A DNA stretch of 64,000 nt from Anaerolineae bacterium (GTDB lineage: Bacteria; Chloroflexota; Anaerolineae; Promineifilales; Promineifilaceae): NCBI GenBank assembly GCA_030425205.1, contig JAUIAP010000005.1, positions 1-64,000 on the forward strand. Reading direction: 5' to 3'. The position numbers were made by a program, and so were the translations under genes. Of this stretch, positions 25,828-35,347 are shown piece after piece; positions within the stretch are counted from its first letter, which is position 1; each line of letters opens with the position of its first letter. The notes under the pieces are model-generated. The model searched no databases and was not told where the DNA came from. It was given only the letters and a program-made list of their open reading frames with translations.

Positions 25828-26442
25828 CTAAGCGGGTGTGCGTGTCCAGCCATTACCAAAGGCGCGAACGGTCTCTGGCGTGGGGAGCTCTTGAACCGTT
25901 TTAAATGCGTTTTTGATTGAAATTGGCTCTTCACCGTCTTTGGCCGCCTTGCCATTGCGCAGGAGTGTCATCAGGCGTTTGCGTGCCGTTGAGATTTTCA
26001 GCCCATAGGACAATGCCCACTCTTGGACGAGACTGCGTGTGAGTTGACGCAACGCCTCTTTTTCAATATTGCGAAGCTTGCCTTCACGCTGCCAGCGACC
26101 GCGCAAGTCACGAATTAAACGTGCGCTGGTCAAAGGGTGGTTTTCGCTACGCGCCTTATTGATGCGACCATTTCGCGATTGATAATGATCGGCCATCTCT
26201 TTAGGCGGCTTTTGTAACACGGCGATCACTTCAGCAAAATCATCTTCACTGAGAATAGATCGCCAATCTTCGCTAACATCATCGACGGGAAGCCACATAA
26301 GACTGTCATGGGTTTTGACACGAAAATATTCGGCCGATTCACCACTTATCTGCTTTTCTTCACGACAAATAATTTCGCCAACGCCAAATTGACGGTGAAC
26401 GATCCACTTACCGGCTGCCCATTGCTGTTGTTGTATACTCAA
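25828..26442 (-). CDS. CarD/CdnL/TRCF-domain transcription regulator
   Basis: A 204-residue protein whose N terminus WAAGKWIVHRQFGVGEI matches the CarD/TRCF RNA-polymerase-interacting domain. A helical C-terminal part of about 130 residues follows, basic and with no clear further domain. CarD proteins bind the polymerase beta subunit and stabilise open complexes, often at rRNA promoters. The start is uncertain. A TTG at 26442 has AGGAAA 6 nt upstream and places the domain at the N terminus as in CarD proteins; ATG codons at 26493 and 26568 would add an atypical leader. Confidence 0.68.
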   Translation of the reverse strand: MSIQQQQWAAGKWIVHRQFGVGEIICREEKQISGESAEYFRVKTHDSLMWLPVDDVSEDWRSILSEDDFAEVIAVLQKPPKEMADHYQSRNGRINKARSENHPLTSARLIRDLRGRWQREGKLRNIEKEALRQLTRSLVQEWALSYGLKISTARKRLMTLLRNGKAAKDGEEPISIKNAFKTVQELPTPETVRAFGNGWTRTPA

Positions 26443-26642
26443 AATTGGTTTCCTAGTGTGCCATTTGTTGTGTGAGGAGAACAAGTAACACATCGCACGG
26501 CGAAGATTGTGAGGGACTGCCACAAGATGGGAAATAATCTGGGGCAGCTTGGTCGCCGCATATTTCACAGAAGTTAGCTTAAGTATAGCACAGATTTGCT
26601 AAAATCTCAAGTGCAGATTCGTGTAGTCATCGGGGTACAGAA

Positions 26643-27887
26643 CTAGACCAGCGGCCAGAGCGGGGATAGGATCAGTTCGCCGAGACGCTGTCTCATCGGC
26701 CGATTTTCCCACAGTTCCAACTCAATTGTCCGCGTCTGCAAGCGATCACAGATAAATATCTCCTCCATTTGTTGCGCTACCTGCTCGTTGAAAATCTCAA
26801 TGTTAATTTCATGGTTAAATGCCAGACTCAGACGGTCTAAGTTGGCCGTCCCGATTAGTGACCATGTGCCATCAATCGTGACCGTCTTGGTGTGAATCAT
26901 CGCCGCTTCATACCCAAACAGTTTGATTCCCGCGTTTAAGTAGTCTGAAAAATAGTGTCGTGCCACCCAATCGACGACGAGATGATTCGATTCCCATGGC
27001 AAAATAACCTGCACATCCACCCCCCGCTGTGCCGCATCGATTAATGCTTGGCGAAAGGCGGGGTCTGGCACAAAATAGGCATTCGTAATGTAGACATGAT
27101 CTTGCGCCCGCTCGATTGCGCGCAGATAAATGCTGCGGATCGGATAGTTGCGGCGCATTGGGTCATTACGATAGACATCCAAAACGTTGGACCAGACTTG
27201 TTTGGGGTACTCTAGCTTGTCGTATTTGCGCCCACCATAATGGTTCCAAAAGTCGATAAATGCATAGGACAGGCGCAGCGCGATCTCGCCTTTTGCACGT
27301 AAATGTGTATCACGCCATTTGGTACGATAATCTTCACCAATGTTAAAACCGCCGATAAACGCAATCTCATTGTCGATGACGAGTGATTTGCGGTGTGTGA
27401 CATTGTAGTGACTGGGAGATAAAACGTGACGCAAGCGTTTGAAAGAGAAATAGCGCACAACATGCAGGTTTTCCACATCTTTGGGAAATTTGAGGCGGGA
27501 ACCACCTAACACACCGTTGCCAAGCAAATCATAGACGAGATAGACTTTGACCCCTTCCCGCGCCTTACGAATAAATTGCTCCTGAAATGCCAGTCCTGCA
27601 ACATCATCTTTCCAGATAAACGTTTCAAAGTAGATCAGCTCTTGTGCTTCCTCAATAGCACGCTGCATGTCTTCAAATAGTGAAACACCTTCCATGTATA
27701 GCTGTAAATCAGCTTCCTCAAGATGACATTCCTCAAGCGGGATGGTGTTATAGCCTTCTTTTCGATTGCGTTTGCGACGGCGTTTGTACGAAAATGTGAT
27801 CAACGCAAATGTAATGAGTTGCAAAATTGCCAAGATAAGCAAGGCGCGCAAAATAACTTGCCAGAGGGGGAGTCCAAAGAATTCCAT
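26643..27887 (-). CDS. cls: Cardiolipin synthase-like phospholipase D family protein
   Basis: A 414-residue membrane-anchored enzyme. One N-terminal helix (about 10-31) precedes a basic patch and two HKD motifs. The first has H165, K167 and D172 (THRKSLVID), the second H332, K334 and D339 (IHTKTVTID). The arrangement and length fit bacterial cardiolipin synthases, which join two phosphatidylglycerols, but other phosphatidyl transferases are possible. It lies 9 nt downstream of the endonuclease/phosphatase-like gene, forming a likely operon. Confidence 0.8.
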   Translation of the reverse strand: MEFFGLPLWQVILRALLILAILQLITFALITFSYKRRRKRNRKEGYNTIPLEECHLEEADLQLYMEGVSLFEDMQRAIEEAQELIYFETFIWKDDVAGLAFQEQFIRKAREGVKVYLVYDLLGNGVLGGSRLKFPKDVENLHVVRYFSFKRLRHVLSPSHYNVTHRKSLVIDNEIAFIGGFNIGEDYRTKWRDTHLRAKGEIALRLSYAFIDFWNHYGGRKYDKLEYPKQVWSNVLDVYRNDPMRRNYPIRSIYLRAIERAQDHVYITNAYFVPDPAFRQALIDAAQRGVDVQVILPWESNHLVVDWVARHYFSDYLNAGIKLFGYEAAMIHTKTVTIDGTWSLIGTANLDRLSLAFNHEINIEIFNEQVAQQMEEIFICDRLQTRTIELELWENRPMRQRLGELILSPLWPLV

Positions 27888-27896
27888 CTGTATAAT

Positions 27897-28727
27897 TTAT
27901 AGCGGGTTAGACTTCAATGCAATATCGGCGATGATGGGAAGATGGTCTGAGAGGCTAACATTGAGGGTGCGATACGATTGGAAGGTGAATTCGGCCGAAA
28001 TCAGCACATAGTCTAACCGTCGCTGCATTCGTGGATAGGTGGGCATGACGCGCTCGGTCAAGCGCTCGCCGCGTAGCCCCAGCCCTTTACACAGCAAACG
28101 CTCGGCGACGCGATCCCGTCGTAGCGAGAGATTAAAATCACCCATCAAAATGAGCGGTCGCTTTCTGCGCTGCAAAATGCCGACCAACTCGATTATTTGT
28201 CGCAGACGCACCTGCCGACTGAGCGCATCTAAATGCAGCGAAACAACATCAACCTTTAGATCGGGTTGGGTCGGCCATGCCAAAGTACTGACGACGAACC
28301 CTTTGCGGCCGACTGAGCTGGCATTGAAGACGACGGACAGTGGGTCGGACAATGTAAACCGTGAAAGGATCGCCGTCCCATAGATTAGCCGCCACTGCGC
28401 GACGTGTCGCCCATGCACACTGTAGTTGAGTTCCGCTCCCTGCGCGATGCGGTCAACTTGATCTAGCTCACCACTCCAAACTGCCTCAAAGTCAGCCTCT
28501 TGAACCGCAACAACGTCGATTTTTTCGGCCGATAGTAGTCCCGCAATCTCATCCAAGTTATCGGAAAGCCGCGTATTTTTTTGCAGCAGTTGATGAAATC
28601 CGTTGCTGCGCCCGTGTGCAATGTTAAGGGTAAGGAAGCGCACGCTGGTTGCATTCGCTAATGCGTGCCCATTTCCATACTTCACGATGCTTGGTGTCGT
28701 AATCCGTTGTTGTGTTCGTGCTTGCAT
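27897..28727 (-). CDS. Endonuclease/exonuclease/phosphatase family protein
   Basis: A 276-residue EEP-fold hydrolase. The metal and catalytic motifs are in order: LTLNIAHG near 34, QEAD, GDFN in the middle and SDHLPI near the C terminus. The family covers nucleases, sphingomyelinases and inositol phosphatases. Being just upstream of cls, a role on phospholipids is possible but unproven. ATG 28727 is used because TACGGT lies 8 nt upstream and the longer frame only adds a TTG-initiated tripeptide. Confidence 0.78.
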   Translation of the reverse strand: MQARTQQRITTPSIVKYGNGHALANATSVRFLTLNIAHGRSNGFHQLLQKNTRLSDNLDEIAGLLSAEKIDVVAVQEADFEAVWSGELDQVDRIAQGAELNYSVHGRHVAQWRLIYGTAILSRFTLSDPLSVVFNASSVGRKGFVVSTLAWPTQPDLKVDVVSLHLDALSRQVRLRQIIELVGILQRRKRPLILMGDFNLSLRRDRVAERLLCKGLGLRGERLTERVMPTYPRMQRRLDYVLISAEFTFQSYRTLNVSLSDHLPIIADIALKSNPL

Positions 28728-28773
28728 TGCGTTCAACCGTACCAGATTTATCTCAAAAATATGTTTGCCCTGT

Positions 28774-28779
28774 TATAAT
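28774..28779 (+). promoter_or_regulatory. Consensus -10 box fused to a TCGGCCGA and a start codon
   Basis: TATAAT ends 6 nt before ATG 28786, and the TCGGCCGA palindrome spans the gap (28779-28786). Transcription should start at the ATG itself. No -35 is evident. Confidence 0.55.
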
Positions 28780-28785
28780 CGGCCG

Positions 28786-29013
28786 ATGCAAAAAAGTCGA
28801 AAACCGCTTGTCCTTTGGTGTCGTTGGCACAACGCTTCCCTCCGTTTGCGCGGCAAAGATGAAAGTAACCTCGTTGGTGAGCTGGCCTTTGACGATGGAG
28901 AAGTCGAACCGTTTACATTTAACATGTATACATGGACGTTGACACGCACGAGCGATGGGCGTGAAATCATTGAGCAGGTCGATGAGATGGGAATTGTGCG
29001 CGATCCGATGTAA
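28786..29013 (+). CDS. Conserved-looking small protein of unknown function
   Basis: A 75-residue soluble protein beginning MQKSRKPLVLWCRWHNASLR. It alternates hydrophobic and charged residues in a beta-rich pattern, with a WTLTRTSDGREIIEQVDEMG segment near the end. I do not recognise a family. The perfect TATAAT exactly 6 nt before the ATG is strong evidence for a real, leaderless gene. Its promoter region is divergent from the endonuclease-like gene. Confidence 0.55.
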   Translation: MQKSRKPLVLWCRWHNASLRLRGKDESNLVGELAFDDGEVEPFTFNMYTWTLTRTSDGREIIEQVDEMGIVRDPM

Positions 29014-29239
29014 GGCTCTTAGCCTACATCGCCCATTCCTGTCTCCAGCCATTCCCTTACCATTTCCATTGCCTATTCTTCCCCTTCTCCGCGATGAAAA
29101 AAGATGAGTTTTTTTTGTTGGTCTGCTATAGTTGTGTTCATAAGTTGCGGCCTTTTTCAATAATTTGAGCGTCAAAATCAGATTGCATATTTTGACCATC
29201 CCGTAACGATCTTATTGCCACACGCTTAGTGAACTATTG

Positions 29240-30157
29240 ATGAAGATTCAACCCCTCGCCGTCGATCTCGCCGTCGTCATTGTGAACTACAATGTCGAAG
29301 CTTTGTTGCGTCGCTGTCTCCAGACAGTTATGGCTAGCATCGGCGATTTTACGCTGCGCGTTTGTGTTGTGGATAACAACTCGTCTGACGGTAGTGTCGC
29401 CATGGTCAAGCGCGAATTTCCTGAGGTTGACCTGATCGAAAATTCAGACAATCCTGGCTATTCAAAGGCAAACAATCAAGGCTTCCATCGGCTGGGTGTC
29501 AACGCCGCCACGCCGCCACGCTATTGCTTATTGCTTAACCCTGACACCGAAGTAATGCCCAATACACTCGCCGCCGCTGTCGCATACATGGATGCCAACG
29601 CGGATGTTGGTGTGCTAGGGCCCAAGCTGATTTTGCCCAATGGGGAACTTGACTTGGCGTGTCGTCGCTCTTTCCCGACCCCAGAAATCTCTTTTTATCG
29701 CATGTTAGGATTATCGAGTCTGTTTCCGCAATCGGAGATTTTCGGCCGATATAATCTAACCTACCTTGATCCAGATGAAATTGCCGAAGTTGATTCCGTT
29801 GTCGGTGCATTCATGCTTGTTCGCACAACCGCAATCCAAAAAGTTGGATTGCTCGACGAACAGTTTTGGATGTACGGCGAAGATTTAGATTGGGCCAAAC
29901 GGATCAAGGATGCTGGCTGGAAAGTGGTCTACAACCCGCACCTTCTCACCCTCCACGTCAAACGCGCATCCAGCAAACAAAGTCATAAGGCGCAAGTTGA
30001 GTTCTACCGCGCCATGCTGATCTTTTATTACAAACATTATCGAGATGCAACTCCTAGTTGGCTACACTGGTTGATCATGCTCGGCATCGGCATCAAAGGG
30101 GGCTCACCCATTTGGCCGTATGTGCAGGCAGGCCCAGCCATCTTAGCCAAAACATAA
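29240..30157 (+). CDS. GT2 family glycosyltransferase (rhamnosyltransferase-like)
   Basis: A 305-residue GT-A enzyme. The VIVNYN start, the DNNSSDGS loop and the NPDTE metal site are typical of WbbL-like rhamnosyltransferases. The C-terminal half has the EDLDWAKRI block found in this group. It sits 9 nt before a polyprenyl-phosphate sugar transferase, so it probably adds a sugar to the lipid-linked unit of an exopolysaccharide. The ATG at 29240 is preferred to an upstream TTG. The 226-nt upstream region is pyrimidine-rich and holds no gene. Confidence 0.85.
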   Translation: MKIQPLAVDLAVVIVNYNVEALLRRCLQTVMASIGDFTLRVCVVDNNSSDGSVAMVKREFPEVDLIENSDNPGYSKANNQGFHRLGVNAATPPRYCLLLNPDTEVMPNTLAAAVAYMDANADVGVLGPKLILPNGELDLACRRSFPTPEISFYRMLGLSSLFPQSEIFGRYNLTYLDPDEIAEVDSVVGAFMLVRTTAIQKVGLLDEQFWMYGEDLDWAKRIKDAGWKVVYNPHLLTLHVKRASSKQSHKAQVEFYRAMLIFYYKHYRDATPSWLHWLIMLGIGIKGGSPIWPYVQAGPAILAKT

Positions 30158-30166
30158 ACGAACGAC

Positions 30167-31642
30167 GTGCAGGAAGCTCCAATTGTAAACCCCACTAAGC
30201 GTGACCAACGCTCTTTGCCCGGCGTGCGAAATGTGCGCGTGCGGACGCTTGGCACGATCACGCTTTTTCTACTCGATGTGGCGGGAATCTTAGCCGCATT
30301 TGGATTGGCTTATCTCCTTCGCCGCCTCGTGCCAATCCCCAACAAACTAGAGGTAGACATTCCGTTTAGTCGCTACTATCAAATGTTGACGACACACATC
30401 CTCTGCCTCCTTCTCATCTTCACCATCAACAAACAGTATTACATTGCACGTGCGCCCTCGCGTATCGGACAAATGTACAGTGTCATAACCAATGTCACCA
30501 TTGGGACATTGCTGACCATAGCCGTCGTCACATTTCTCTTCAAGGGAGAGGTGTTTATCATCGACTTCCCACGCATGATGATGGTTTGGGTTTGGCTAAT
30601 TACAATTGTGTTGCTGATTATCGGCCGAACGCTGCACCAGTTCACGCGCAACCTTTTGCGTCGATGGGGCATTGGCCGTGACCGTCTCCTTATCGTCGGC
30701 ACAGGTGATGTCGCAAAGCTCACGCTGCAACGCATTCTCTGGTCACCCCAATTGGGGTATGAAGTCGTCGGCATCGTCGATCCGCATAAGGCGATCAGCA
30801 AACTAATCGGCACGCCGATTCTTGGCGGCACAGAGGATTTACCACGCCTGATCGATCAATACGCCGTCGATGAAGTCATCATCGCTATGCCTGAGCAGGG
30901 GCATCGCGCTGCTGTCAAAGTGGTCAATCACTGCCAACGTGGTCGCGTCTCCATCAAAATTTTCCCTGATGTATTCCAATTTATCACCGAGCAGGCGACG
31001 ATTGACGATTTAGGCGGTCTGCCGCTGCTCACTGTGCGCGACTTTGCGATGCAGGGGTACATGCTCGTCTTTAAGCGTGCGCTCGATATCGTTGGCTCGC
31101 TGGCGGGATTGATTGTGCTGTCTCCCCTCTTGTTGATGACAGCGATTGCGGTCAAGATGGAGTCGCGGGGGTCTGCCTTTTTTATTCAGGAGCGCATGGG
31201 ACTCGACCGTCGGCCGATTAAGATGATTAAATTCCGTTCAATGCGTGCTGATGCTGAAACGAACGGTCCCGGTTGGACAGTCGAAGATGACCCGCGCCGC
31301 ACGCGCATCGGCGCATGGCTACGCAAGGTCAACCTTGATGAAATCCCGCAGTTGATCAACGTACTACTTGGCGAAATGAGTCTTGTGGGCCCGCGCCCAG
31401 AACAAGTTCACTACGTCAACCAGTTTCGCAAAACGATCCCCAACTACATGCGCCGTCACCAATTTCCGGCTGGCATGACAGGCTGGGCGCAGGTCAACGG
31501 CTTACGCGGCGACACTTCCATCGTCGAACGCACCAAGTATGACCTTTGGTACATCGAAAATTGGTCGCTCGGCCTTGACCTAACCATCCTCGTTCGCACC
31601 ATCTGGCAGACGGTCATTGGGCAAAGTAAAGGCGCGGGATAG
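30167..31642 (+). CDS. Polyprenyl-phosphate sugar phosphotransferase (WbaP/WcaJ-like)
   Basis: Starts exopolysaccharide synthesis by moving a sugar-1-phosphate onto undecaprenyl phosphate. The 491-residue protein has four to five N-terminal helices, a CoA-binding-like central domain (LLIVGTGDVAKL) and a C-terminal catalytic domain. That domain has KFRSMR, DEIPQLINVL and GEMSLVGPRPE, the hallmarks of the bacterial sugar-transferase family. The start is GTG at 30167. It forms an operon with the preceding GT2 gene. Confidence 0.92.
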   Translation: MQEAPIVNPTKRDQRSLPGVRNVRVRTLGTITLFLLDVAGILAAFGLAYLLRRLVPIPNKLEVDIPFSRYYQMLTTHILCLLLIFTINKQYYIARAPSRIGQMYSVITNVTIGTLLTIAVVTFLFKGEVFIIDFPRMMMVWVWLITIVLLIIGRTLHQFTRNLLRRWGIGRDRLLIVGTGDVAKLTLQRILWSPQLGYEVVGIVDPHKAISKLIGTPILGGTEDLPRLIDQYAVDEVIIAMPEQGHRAAVKVVNHCQRGRVSIKIFPDVFQFITEQATIDDLGGLPLLTVRDFAMQGYMLVFKRALDIVGSLAGLIVLSPLLLMTAIAVKMESRGSAFFIQERMGLDRRPIKMIKFRSMRADAETNGPGWTVEDDPRRTRIGAWLRKVNLDEIPQLINVLLGEMSLVGPRPEQVHYVNQFRKTIPNYMRRHQFPAGMTGWAQVNGLRGDTSIVERTKYDLWYIENWSLGLDLTILVRTIWQTVIGQSKGAG

Positions 31643-31643
31643 C

Positions 31644-32774
31644 TCAATACGCATCTGGCATATTGAAAAAGTTTGGTTTATGCACCGTATCTGGATAGGT
31701 ATGGTGGAAAACGGGACAGGCCGAGCCTGAGATTGGCGGCACAATCCAATCCCAATCGGCAGTGGTTGTGCGCCCTTTGTCTGCCTCTTGTTGGCGATGA
31801 TGTAGAAAGTATTCAGAGGCCGTGTGATGATCGATGATTTTCACACCATGTTTTGCAAATGAGTGCAGTACCGCAACATTTAGTTCAACAAGTGCGCGAT
31901 CCTTCCAAAGCGAAATGTTGGAGCTTGTATCTAGACCCATTAACTTTGCCAGAGCTGGCAACTGGTTATAGCGATCATTGTCCCCAAAATTGCGTGCGCC
32001 AATTTCTGTCCCCATATACCAACCATTAAACGGAGCCGCAGGATAAGAAATCCCACCAATCTCCAGCCGCATGTTAGAAATGACGGGAACCGCGTGCCAT
32101 TTGAGATCGAGCGGTCTCATGTCAATTGATGGATGTGACATCGGCACTTCTAGAACGAACTCAGGGGGGATTTCAAACAATCTCGGCGCATCGCCTGCAG
32201 CTTGAATGATTAGGGGAAGCACGTCAAAGTTTGTGCGTTGCGAAGGTCGCCATCCCATTTCGAGCGCGATCTCGGTAAAGTTAACGTTGATTGGGTCGCC
32301 TAAGATAGAGCCATCCGCTTGACGATAGCCAGCGTAGCGAATCAACTGTGAATTCCAGATGCGTGCAGATGGAAAACCGGGACGTTCTGGCGCAAAAATG
32401 GTGATCACAGAGCGCAAGTTTCCATCGTTTGTTGCCATTGCGAGATGGTCGAGCAGCGCATGATAGATTTCTTCGGCCGAACTCAAATGGCGATAATCAT
32501 TTACCTTGAGCGTTTTCCAGTACAATCGGCCGATACAACGATTGTTGTTGCGCCATGCTAATTTTGCTCCATAGCGCAACTCTTCGGTCGTTTGTGTGTA
32601 AAAGCCTGACGCTTCGATTTCGCGGCGCACTTTTCCCTCGCGGCGCAAAAACTGATAATAAGGGATTTCGCATTCCTCAGAATATTGTCGCAGATAGGAC
32701 GTCGCCTCATTTAGAAAAGATGGATTGGATGGTGGTGCAACATGCACCTGTTGCCTTGTTAGATTTTGAAACAT
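31644..32774 (-). CDS. nos: Bacterial nitric oxide synthase, oxygenase domain only
   Basis: Oxidises L-arginine to citrulline and nitric oxide on heme with a pterin cofactor. The 376-residue protein matches the NOS oxygenase fold: the heme-thiolate cysteine C80 in WRNNNRCIGR, and the substrate-binding glutamate E257 in NGWYMGTEIGARNFGD. As in Bacillus and Deinococcus NOS there is no reductase domain, so it must borrow electrons from another reductase. None is adjacent. It converges with the sugar transferase. Two TCGGCCGA copies lie inside the gene. Confidence 0.95.
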   Translation of the reverse strand: MFQNLTRQQVHVAPPSNPSFLNEATSYLRQYSEECEIPYYQFLRREGKVRREIEASGFYTQTTEELRYGAKLAWRNNNRCIGRLYWKTLKVNDYRHLSSAEEIYHALLDHLAMATNDGNLRSVITIFAPERPGFPSARIWNSQLIRYAGYRQADGSILGDPINVNFTEIALEMGWRPSQRTNFDVLPLIIQAAGDAPRLFEIPPEFVLEVPMSHPSIDMRPLDLKWHAVPVISNMRLEIGGISYPAAPFNGWYMGTEIGARNFGDNDRYNQLPALAKLMGLDTSSNISLWKDRALVELNVAVLHSFAKHGVKIIDHHTASEYFLHHRQQEADKGRTTTADWDWIVPPISGSACPVFHHTYPDTVHKPNFFNMPDAY

Positions 32775-32883
32775 TCAACTACTCACGTGTTACTATTTAG
32801 GGACAGTTTCCTAACCCTAAACTGCACAAATTACAGACGACCTTACTTCCATAAATATCGCCTGTTAAATTTAGGCAACGGCT

Positions 32884-33654
32884 ATGCGTTTGTTTTTGAT
32901 ATTGCTTGCGACTGTCTTGTTGATTGCCTGTCGTGCTGATGCGACATGGCAACAGATTGTGAATGCGGGGACACTGCGTGTGGGTCTTGATCCGACCTAT
33001 CCGCCATTTGAAAATGCAGACAGTGGTGAGCTGGTTGGCATTGACGTCGATCTCGCCAACGCCATTGCCGCCGACCTCGCACTGAACGTGCAATTTGATT
33101 ACATCGGATATGATGGTCTTTACGACGCGTTGCTGACAGAGCGGGTTGATGTTTTAATCTCTGCGTTGATTGTTGATGAGACACGTTCGGCCGATTTTGC
33201 CTTCTCCAATGCCTACTTCAACGCAGGACAGGTTCTCCTGACCGCCACAAACAGCCCCATCCAACAGCTATCCGATTTAGCGGGTCGCACCGTAGCAGTT
33301 GAGCTGGGTGCTATGGGACACGTCGCCGCGATTGAACAGCAGACGCATCTCCCAGATTTGCAAATCGTTACCTTCTCGACGCCAGACGAGGTGATTGAGG
33401 CCGTGTTAGGAGCATGTGACAGTGATAGTTGCAATTCGGCCGATGCTGCCATCATCGACAACGTCACCGCACAACTCACCCTTTCTCCTCAACTGCAAAT
33501 CGTCGATCCTGCCGTCACGGTTGAACCGTTCGCAATCGTTGTGCGCGTGGCAGATAGGCAGCTGCTCAATCAATTAAATCGATCGCTTGAAAAACTGGAA
33601 CAATCAGGCGAATTACAAGCCATCCTGCGCAAGAACTTCAACAATGCGCGTTGA
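32884..33654 (+). CDS. Extracellular solute-binding lipoprotein, family 3
   Basis: A 256-residue periplasmic-type binding protein. The lipobox LLIAC gives lipidated C16. The mature part starts with the family-3 pattern LRVGLDPTYPPFEN and contains GIDVDLANAIAADL. It is expected to bind a polar amino acid. No permease or ATPase gene is adjacent, so it may act with a distant ABC transporter or as a sensor. It is divergent from nos, with 109 nt between the starts. Confidence 0.87.
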   Translation: MRLFLILLATVLLIACRADATWQQIVNAGTLRVGLDPTYPPFENADSGELVGIDVDLANAIAADLALNVQFDYIGYDGLYDALLTERVDVLISALIVDETRSADFAFSNAYFNAGQVLLTATNSPIQQLSDLAGRTVAVELGAMGHVAAIEQQTHLPDLQIVTFSTPDEVIEAVLGACDSDSCNSADAAIIDNVTAQLTLSPQLQIVDPAVTVEPFAIVVRVADRQLLNQLNRSLEKLEQSGELQAILRKNFNNAR

Positions 33655-33659
33655 GAAAA

Positions 33660-33696
33660 AGAAGAGCCTCCTATTATTGTAGTAGGAGGCTCTTCT
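33660..33696. terminator. Perfect 14-bp hairpin after the binding protein
   Basis: AGAAGAGCCTCCTA (33660-33673) and TAGGAGGCTCTTCT (33683-33696) are exact complements with a 9-nt loop. The U-tract is weak, but the position just past the stop codon fits a terminator. The rest of the spacer to 33850 holds nothing I recognise. Confidence 0.65.
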
Positions 33697-33850
33697 CATG
33701 GGTTTTGGATTAGGCCCGAATAGTTGGGCTGTTTTGAGACGTCGTGAATTCAAGGGCATTGTAAGCCGCACTGCGTCTCCAAAGGTGCATACACAACACG
33801 CAAGTTTGTTAAACCCACGAAATCCTAACGAGCTACTATTTCTATAACGT

Positions 33851-34903
33851 CTAAAGTTGCGTCCATGAGTTGTGGACGCGCTTGCGCTTGATTGCGACGA
33901 GCGTTAATCCAACCACTGCGGCAAAGCTAATCATCAGCAATGGCGTTTGCGCTGAATTTGTCACATCGCTTCCATTCATCGAAACGGCCAATACGCCGGG
34001 AACATCGCAGATCACATTGCTGCGCGCCAGTTCGACCGTTGCCGAACCTACCACCAGATTAACTTCAACGGCAACAGCGGAGACTGTGCCAGAGATGACA
34101 CTGCCGAATGCTTCTGTGACGACCTTATTAAATGTGATCGTGGCAACTCCGGGAACAGAGATGGAGGTATTTGGAGGAAAGGCAACGGTTGTTGTAGGAA
34201 TACCTGCAATCGTCAATCCTGCAAAGGTGGACGATGTATTGATGATATCAGCCGCGCCACCAGAGCCATCGCTTACGCAACTTGCGTTTGATTGGATCAC
34301 ATCGGCCGATAATACAGATGCACCGAGCAATGCTTCTAATGCAACCCCTGCTAAGACAGCCTCAGCATCGTTTGTGATTTGACCAGCAGCATAACTGCTA
34401 TCAACGTTGTTAAATACGCCACCAACACCTAAATCAAGTACACTTGTTACACCAACGTCAACTGTCGCCGTACTGCTATGTACAGACTGGGTACTAATTG
34501 CGTCAGCGGTAGACAAACCGTTAACGGTTGAGATGTTGCCAGTTATTCCAAGACCTGTCAATGGGGCGTTAACACTAAGATTTTGGTCAATGTCAGTGCC
34601 ACCCGGAGGCGTGGTGGTCATTGTTGTAGCGGGAATTAGCATTAAGTCTAACAGACTTGCATACGCACCATAGCCATCGCTTGTTGTCGTAATCACGTTG
34701 CCACTCAAAGGACTAGTTGCCTGAGCTTGGTCTAAAGAGACGGAAACATCGAGATCGACAGCAATGGTATCGACCATTACGGCGACGCCTTCAGCTTCGG
34801 CCGAACTAAAAAATAATCCATCTGCAGCGATGACTTGCCTTGCGAAAACCAAGGCGACTATTGCGGACATTAAAACACATGTTAGGGGGACAAATCGACT
34901 CAT
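33851..34903 (-). CDS. Exported surface protein, choice-of-anchor P-like
   Basis: A 350-residue exported protein. The signal peptide covers about 1-27. The mature region is Thr/Val/Ala-rich and predicted beta, with a DAEAVLAGVAL/GASVLSADVIQSNA block that resembles choice-of-anchor P proteins. One C-terminal membrane helix is followed by a basic tail (KRKRVHNSW), suggesting retention at the membrane. ATG 34903 is preferred: AGGAAG is about 7 nt upstream and the signal peptide then begins at residue 1. The longer reading adds 40 polar residues. Confidence 0.65.
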   Translation of the reverse strand: MSRFVPLTCVLMSAIVALVFARQVIAADGLFFSSAEAEGVAVMVDTIAVDLDVSVSLDQAQATSPLSGNVITTTSDGYGAYASLLDLMLIPATTMTTTPPGGTDIDQNLSVNAPLTGLGITGNISTVNGLSTADAISTQSVHSSTATVDVGVTSVLDLGVGGVFNNVDSSYAAGQITNDAEAVLAGVALEALLGASVLSADVIQSNASCVSDGSGGAADIINTSSTFAGLTIAGIPTTTVAFPPNTSISVPGVATITFNKVVTEAFGSVISGTVSAVAVEVNLVVGSATVELARSNVICDVPGVLAVSMNGSDVTNSAQTPLLMISFAAVVGLTLVAIKRKRVHNSWTQL

Positions 34904-35347
34904 TCGTATACTTCCTGTGGTTGTACAATCTGGTTGCACAAACCATACTGCATCGTTACTTCTTGATTTATCAGAAAGCTGTAGAGTTGCCACACAAGGC
35001 AGCGCAAGAGACCTCGATGGCATACGACAATTTCCGATTCAGAAAAAAACTTACGATTGAAAAGTCTATTATGAAATTGTTTTACTACTACGAACTGATC
35101 AATAGCGTACCATAGAGTGAAGATATTTGCAGTAAAGAATTGGTACTCTATCTATAGGTTTTTCTACATCGCTGACGACTGGTATACAATTGCATAGGAC
35201 AAGAAAATCTTCTGATATTTGGGAAGCTCCGAATATTTACAGCAACCGTGTATCCAGATATGCGTTTGCATGTATCGAAAATTTTTGACAATCATGAGGG
35301 AAGGAGAAGACGAGACGCATTAAACCAAGCCCAAAGCCAATCGCGTT
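34904..35347. other. 444-bp AT-rich spacer without a gene
   Basis: Open frames here are short and lack a ribosome binding site. A weak inverted repeat, ATAGAGT/ACTCTAT, lies at about 35110-35153. This spacer probably holds the promoter of the surface-protein gene and the 3' end of the methyltransferase transcript. I see no other feature. Confidence 0.5.
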
